Positions 52,829 through 57,113 of a DNA stretch of 57,113 nt are shown piece after piece. Under the pieces are notes generated by a model. That model was not told the origin of the DNA and made no database searches. It was given only the letters and a program-made list of their open reading frames with translations. Source of the DNA: Cyanobacteria bacterium FACHB-502 (GTDB lineage: Bacteria; Cyanobacteriota; Cyanobacteriia; Elainellales; Elainellaceae); contig JACJNZ010000090.1 in the NCBI GenBank assembly GCA_014695325.1, forward strand, positions 1 to 57,113, in the 5' to 3' direction. Position 1 is the first letter of the stretch. Each line of letters starts with the position of its first letter. Both the position numbers and the translations under genes were made by a program.

Positions 52829-52970
52829 GCGAGCAACGATGAAAGGCAAATCAACTCCTTTTTCTTTCTGCTGCTGTTCTTGCTCGTGCCGCCCCTCAAG
52901 GATGGAACCTTAATTTTGAATTTGCTATGATTTCTTCTCTAAGTGCTCTTACCCTCCTTTGTGTAGTTGT

Positions 52971-53429
52971 GTGATCATTCTGTCTCTTCTCCACCCCGTC
53001 AAGCAAATCCCGGTGCAGGTCTGGACATTTTCAGACTCGGAATCTGTGATTCGCATCGGTCGATCTAATGACAATCAAGTTGTTTTGTACAGCGCAGTGG
53101 TTTCTCGTCATCATGTAGAGCTGCACCGGGTTAAAGCAGGATGGGAAATGATCAACCTAGGCACTAATGGCACTTACTTTGAAGGCAAGCGGGTGACGCA
53201 GGTTCCTGTGATGGATGGAGCCGTGATTCGATTAGCGCGATCGGGACCCAACCTGCAAATTCGTCTGAACGAGTCGGCACTGGAAGAACTAAACCGCAAT
53301 CCGATGCTGGCTCGCCTCAGCCATTCTGGTCAGGATGCTTCTCATGCACCAACTGAAATCACTTCCCAGACCTATCCAGAATTCACAAACCAGGACACGC
53401 CCAAGCAATTTTTCTCAGCGGATAATTAA
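52971..53429 (+). CDS. FHA-domain protein
   Basis: From GTG 52971 a 152-residue protein with an FHA domain at about 10-100 (IRIGRSNDNQVVLYSAVVSR, HHVELHR, and LGTNGTYFEGK). TTG 52959 is a longer alternative. The C-terminal 50 residues are polar and low in complexity. It follows another FHA gene by 142 bases. The pair may work in the same phosphorelay; no kinase or phosphatase lies nearby. Confidence 0.82.
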   Translation: MIILSLLHPVKQIPVQVWTFSDSESVIRIGRSNDNQVVLYSAVVSRHHVELHRVKAGWEMINLGTNGTYFEGKRVTQVPVMDGAVIRLARSGPNLQIRLNESALEELNRNPMLARLSHSGQDASHAPTEITSQTYPEFTNQDTPKQFFSADN

Positions 53430-53563
53430 GTGGCTTAGCAGTTCAATCGGAAATTGCAAATAATTTGGCGATGCGCCGTGTTCAAAGAGAATTGGCAGTC
53501 TATCCTGAAAAAAGGAGAGCAGAATTGCTTGTCCTGTTCGCAGTCTGAGTGCCGCTCAATATC

Positions 53564-54739
53564 ATGCAAATCTATCTCGACTACAGTGCAACGACTCCGC
53601 CTCGATCGGAAGTTATTGAGCGAATGCAGCAGGTGATGCAGGAGCAGTGGGGCAACCCCTCTAGTTTGCATCAGTGGGGGCAGCGATCGGCAGTGGTTTT
53701 AGAGCAAGCCCGAATGCAAGTAGCAGCGCTGCTAGGTGCGTCTCCAGAGTCGATTGTCTTTACTTCCGGCGGCACTGAATCCAATAATTTCGCCATTCTG
53801 GGCGTGACGCGTCAGTATCGGCAACCGCAGCACCTAATCATTTCCAGCGTTGAGCATTCTGCCATTTCGGAGCCTGTGCAGTGGTTAGAGCAGCAGGGGT
53901 GGCAGGTCACTCGGTTGCCCGTGGATAGTCTGGGGCGGGTGAATCCGGCTGATTTGCAGGCGGCACTGCGTCCAAACACCGTTCTCGTGTCGATTATTTA
54001 TGGACAGAGTGAAGTTGGTACGGTTCAGCCGATCGAAGCTTTAGGGGAAATCGTCCGCGCTCATGGGGCAATCTTTCATACTGACGCCGTTCAGGTCGCT
54101 GGAAGACTGCCGATTCAGGTCGCTCAGTTACCTGTTGATTTGCTTTCGGTGTCCAGCCACAAGCTTTATGGTCCTCAGGGAGTGGGCGCGCTCTATGTCC
54201 GTCCTGGTATTGATCTGGTGCCGTTGCTGACGGGTGGCGGACAGGAGTTTCGACTGCGATCGGGAACTCAGCCCGTGCCGCTCATTGCAGGCTTTGGTTT
54301 AGCCGCAGAGCTCGCTGCTGCAGACCTGTTGACAGAATCCCTGCGCCTAATCCGGCTACGCGATCGGCTCTTTGACCAGCTTGCAGAGGTAGCAGATTTA
54401 ACTCCCACAGGCGATCGGCTGCATCGGCTACCCCACCATGTCAGCTTTTACTGGCGGTCGGGCGACGGTGAGCGATTAAGCGGCAAGACGCTGGTGCGGC
54501 AGATGAATCTTGCGGGAATTGCCATCAGTGCCGGGTCAGCCTGTCATAGCGGCAAACTGGTTCCCAGTCCGGTACTGTCGGCAATGGGGCTGAACGATCG
54601 CGCTGCAAAATCAGGAATCCGCCTGACGCTCGGACGACTCACAGCTGAAGCAGATATTGACTGGACTGCCTTGGTGCTGAAGCAAATTCTCGATCGCCTC
54701 ACGCCTCTACCCACGCTTTCAATTTGTCATTCTCTGTAG
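53564..54739 (+). CDS. Cysteine desulfurase
   Basis: A 391-residue PLP enzyme (NifS/IscS group) that takes sulfur from cysteine. From ATG 53564, PLP Lys200 lies in SVSSHKLYGPQG, His98 in SSVEHSAIS, and the persulfide Cys327 in SAGSACHSG. The frame continues 5 codons upstream, but homology starts at MQIYLDYSATTPP. A second sulfur-transfer gene, mnmA, lies 1 kb downstream on the other strand, so this enzyme may feed tRNA thiolation or iron-sulfur assembly. Confidence 0.92.
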   Translation: MQIYLDYSATTPPRSEVIERMQQVMQEQWGNPSSLHQWGQRSAVVLEQARMQVAALLGASPESIVFTSGGTESNNFAILGVTRQYRQPQHLIISSVEHSAISEPVQWLEQQGWQVTRLPVDSLGRVNPADLQAALRPNTVLVSIIYGQSEVGTVQPIEALGEIVRAHGAIFHTDAVQVAGRLPIQVAQLPVDLLSVSSHKLYGPQGVGALYVRPGIDLVPLLTGGGQEFRLRSGTQPVPLIAGFGLAAELAAADLLTESLRLIRLRDRLFDQLAEVADLTPTGDRLHRLPHHVSFYWRSGDGERLSGKTLVRQMNLAGIAISAGSACHSGKLVPSPVLSAMGLNDRAAKSGIRLTLGRLTAEADIDWTALVLKQILDRLTPLPTLSICHSL

Positions 54740-54852
54740 AATTACGGATAATGGCAGAGACGCAAGTACAACTTTAGGCAGATGTCCTGATTGAGCTAAC
54801 CTTGCTCAAAAGCCATCATGCTAACTATCAAACGTTGCGTCTACCAGCATTT

Positions 54853-55029
54853 ATGAGCTTCATCCTAAGTACCGTTTTTCTGCTAAGTTCTGTTGTATCA
54901 TCTGTTGCTGAACCCAAGCAGCTTCTCGAAGCGATCGGCCCCAGTGGGAATCAGCTTAGTGAGCAAACTATAGACCTGCTCGATTTCCAGGCAAAAAATC
55001 CTCCGTGTGACCCGATGCGCTGTTACTAG
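54853..55029 (+). CDS. Possible small secreted protein
   Basis: From ATG 54853, 58 residues with a signal-like segment (FILSTVFLLSSVVSSVA) and a short polar mature part ending NPPCDPMRCY with two Cys. The frame is open from 54802. No family is recognised and no strong ribosome site is seen. It may be spurious. Confidence 0.35.
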   Translation: MSFILSTVFLLSSVVSSVAEPKQLLEAIGPSGNQLSEQTIDLLDFQAKNPPCDPMRCY

Positions 55030-55060
55030 GAGCGACGCGATTCTTCCAAACGCAATTCTT

Positions 55061-55088
55061 CTAAAATAGTCTGACTAAAATAGTCTGA
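55061..55088 (+). repeat. 14-bp tandem repeat, two copies
   Basis: CTAAAATAGTCTGA occurs at 55061-55074 and 55075-55088, directly adjoining. It lies between the small open frame and the TM2 gene and may be a recent slippage duplication. Confidence 0.6.
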
Positions 55089-55251
55089 AATCCTGGTTCG
55101 AGTCGATCGCTCAGTTTATTTTCTTTTTGTTTCATTCGATCGAGACAAGCAAACTCACTAGTTCTTCAACCTACTACCTGGGTGGTTTAACTGGACTAAC
55201 TGGTGAATTGAAGATTGAAAGATTGATTGTGGAAGTTAATTGTGGAAGCGA

Positions 55252-55740
55252 TTAAAGCTCCAGAAAGTGATAGAGAACAACACCTGTTGCAGGATGGTTT
55301 TCGACCCCCACATAGCCCGATTTCACCATTTCCTGCAGGACAGCTTCCACTTCATCGAAATCAAGCCCTGTATCCAGAACCCCCTGCGTCACCGATAGTT
55401 TTCCCCCTCGCGCAACTGCCGCCTTGAGCAGCTTCAGTCGAGCTTCTTGTCGAGCCAGCTTTGAGTTTGATTGCACCATAACCTTCTCAGCTACGGGCTG
55501 AACCGCTCCGGTACTTGCAGACAGCAACTCCGAAAGTCGCCGATCTTTGCTTTTGACATTGTGCGACTCCACCATATCGGGAATCAGGAACAAATCGATC
55601 ACTTGTCCAATTCCAAATAAACCCCAAGTACAAAACCATAGCGCGCCTGTTATGGGCTTTCCGTTGTAGAAGCGATGCAGCCCAGAAATGCCAAACAGCC
55701 AACCTAACCACAGCAAGTAGCTTGTCCCGGATTTGTTCAT
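55252..55740 (-). CDS. TM2-domain protein with winged-helix-like tail
   Basis: A 162-residue protein. The TM2 domain (about 1-55) has the pattern YLLWLGWLFGISGLHRFYNG and a second helix ALWFCTWGLFGIGQVIDLFL. A linker leads to a C-terminal segment (about 105-162; SVTQGVLDTGLDFDEVEAVL, then KSGYVGVENHPATGVVLYHF) that reads like a winged helix. The pairing occurs in cyanobacteria; function is unknown. It lies 27 bases upstream of mnmA's stop on the same strand. Confidence 0.8.
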   Translation of the reverse strand: MNKSGTSYLLWLGWLFGISGLHRFYNGKPITGALWFCTWGLFGIGQVIDLFLIPDMVESHNVKSKDRRLSELLSASTGAVQPVAEKVMVQSNSKLARQEARLKLLKAAVARGGKLSVTQGVLDTGLDFDEVEAVLQEMVKSGYVGVENHPATGVVLYHFLEL

Positions 55741-55767
55741 CGCGGTTTCCTCTTGTGCTACAACCTT

Positions 55768-56838
55768 TTAGGACGCGGGAGCCTCTTGCTCAATTTGCTC
55801 AATCACACCACCGCCCAGGAGCAAATCGCCCTGATACCAGACGGCTGCTTGCCCTGGCGTGATACTAAACTGTGGCTCATCAAAGATAATTTTGGCGCGA
55901 GAATTCGTGAACGGCATCACCGTACAGGGCACAGCCGTCGATCGATAGCGAATTTGTACCTCTGCCCGAATCGGAGCCGTGGGTTCTGCGATCGATACCC
56001 AGTTCACGCGCTGTACCGTACAGTCTGTATTTTGTGCGTGAGTGCGATCGCCCACCACAACCTGATTCCTGACCGCATCAATGCCCACGACATAAAGCGG
56101 TTCTGAGTGGGCGATCCCAATGCCCCGCCGCTGACCGATCGTATAGTGATGAATGCCGTCATGCTCACCCAGCACTCGACCTGAAACATCCACAATTTCG
56201 CCTTTTTGAGGGGCCAGATACTTGTCGAGAAACGTCCGCATTGAGCCGTGTGCCTCGATCAGGCAAAGATCCTGACTTTCGGGTTTCTCAGCAGTGTGCA
56301 GCCCAAATTCTGCCGCCATGCGTCGAGTTTCAGTTTTGGGCTGGTTGCCCAGCGGAAACAGGACGTGAGCAAGAATGTCCTGGCTCAAGTCATACAAAAA
56401 ATAGGACTGGTCTTTGCTCAAATCAACTGCACGGCGCAGCTCATAGCGTCCATCAGGGGACTGGGTGATGCGAGCATAGTGCCCTGTTGCAATGCGATCG
56501 ATTCCCAACTCGGTCTGAGCATAGTCCAGCATTGGACCAAACTTGACCGCTTTGTTGCATTGAGAACAGGGCAGCGGAGTGATTCCAGCTCCGTAGCCGC
56601 TCACTAAGTAATCAACAATATTCTTTTCAAACGCTTCCCGGCTATCGACAACGTGATAGGGAATATTCAGCTCTTCACATAGCCGTGCTGCATCGACCAT
56701 GCCTTCAGAGCAGCATTGCCCCTTTCCTTTCATCAGCCATAGCGTCACTCCAACCACTTCATAGCCCTGGCGATGAAGCGTGGCAGCCGCAACTGAACTA
56801 TCGACTCCTCCAGAAAGACCAACAGCGACTTTATTCAT
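55768..56838 (-). CDS. mnmA: tRNA-specific 2-thiouridylase MnmA
   Basis: A 356-residue enzyme that makes 2-thiouridine at tRNA position 34. From ATG 56838: PP-loop GLSGGVDSS (about residues 7-15), first catalytic Cys94 in [19 protein letters not shown], second catalytic Cys in [23 protein letters not shown], and the C-terminal [14 protein letters not shown]. The frame extends 15 codons upstream, but homology begins at [11 protein letters not shown]. Sulfur probably comes from a cysteine desulfurase such as that at 53564. Confidence 0.95.
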   Translation of the reverse strand: MNKVAVGLSGGVDSSVAAATLHRQGYEVVGVTLWLMKGKGQCCSEGMVDAARLCEELNIPYHVVDSREAFEKNIVDYLVSGYGAGITPLPCSQCNKAVKFGPMLDYAQTELGIDRIATGHYARITQSPDGRYELRRAVDLSKDQSYFLYDLSQDILAHVLFPLGNQPKTETRRMAAEFGLHTAEKPESQDLCLIEAHGSMRTFLDKYLAPQKGEIVDVSGRVLGEHDGIHHYTIGQRRGIGIAHSEPLYVVGIDAVRNQVVVGDRTHAQNTDCTVQRVNWVSIAEPTAPIRAEVQIRYRSTAVPCTVMPFTNSRAKIIFDEPQFSITPGQAAVWYQGDLLLGGGVIEQIEQEAPAS

Positions 56839-57010
56839 GAGTCTGCAATGAAAAGAAAAACAAAGAGTACAGTGGGCAAGCACCCTGAGGCAGGAAGCTG
56901 AGAAAATTCATCAACCTCTAGACTAACATTTGGATTCGGGTTCATGCTTTCAGCGATTCTGTTGCTGTTATCGCGTTGGCAGGGGTTAAAGGGGCAAGGG
57001 CAGGGTTAAT

Positions 57011-57113
57011 TCATTGTAGGAGTAGGAAAAGAGCTTCGATGTCATTTGCGACTCGACGTTGGGCTTTGGTAATGGAAGGTTCTCCATTTAAGCGGAACAC
57101 ATTGATCGCCCAG
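57011..57113 (-). CDS. Partial C-terminal coding region at the window edge
   Basis: The minus frame is open from the window edge to TGA 57011-57013 and reads WAINVFRLNGEPSITKAQ, then RRVANDIEALFLLLQ: 33 residues with a plausible protein-like composition. It looks like the end of a gene that starts outside the window. Family not identified. Confidence 0.4.
   Translation of the reverse strand, partial: WAINVFRLNGEPSITKAQRRVANDIEALFLLLQ

Overview
The window is chromosomal DNA from a cyanobacterium. Evidence: a complete allophycocyanin-B gene (apcD), frequent HIP1-type GCGATCGC octamers, a TonB-dependent receptor with an AMIN domain, canonical NtcA (GTAN8TAC) promoters, and DUF502, HpsJ-like and double-FHA genes typical of cyanobacteria. 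Overall style suggests a Leptolyngbya-like filamentous lineage, but the species cannot be read from the sequence. No rRNA, tRNA or CRISPR array was seen.

Region 1 (1-12.96 kb) looks like an organic-nitrogen scavenging island. A LysR regulator whose own promoter is a textbook NtcA class II promoter diverges from an SsuABC/NMT1-type ABC transporter, an isochorismatase-fold amidohydrolase, an MFS permease, a secreted asparaginase, and two amidase-signature enzymes that end in type I secretion tails. The island is bordered by decayed IS6-type transposase copies. Region 2 (13.0-20.6 kb) is a copper module: a cupredoxin-like membrane protein, CopA ATPase, a copper-chaperone pseudogene killed by one stop codon, and a MerR regulator with MerR-type operators. 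A self-contained MarR plus membrane-protein unit with matching palindromic operators follows. A Tat-exported acetamidase/formamidase, again behind a canonical NtcA promoter, closes the region next to another IS6 relic and a duplicated cupredoxin fragment.

Region 3 (20.6-32.4 kb) is an iron-siderophore locus: tonB facing exbB-exbD-fecCD-fecD-fecE, convergent fecB, an EntS-like MFS exporter, and an AMIN-TonB-dependent receptor. An IS630 relic and an orphan arsR come next.

Region 4 (33-57 kb) is mostly housekeeping and conserved cyanobacterial genes: recJ, a second isochorismatase-like hydrolase, trhO, a 72-residue protein made of four 16-residue repeats beside apcD, a zinc-ribbon helicase, an SMR/EamA transporter, a zinc dehydrogenase, two tandem B12-radical SAM paralogues with signs of gene conversion, DUF502, a WaaE-like glycosyltransferase, an HpsJ-like protein, pgl, two adjacent FHA proteins, a cysteine desulfurase and mnmA (both in the sulfur relay to tRNA), and a TM2 protein.

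The most interesting reading is that two physically separated amide-hydrolase loci share precisely spaced NtcA promoters, while the enzymes carry three different export signals (Sec, Tat, type I). This suggests a nitrogen-starvation response for extracytoplasmic amide breakdown. The substrate is not known.
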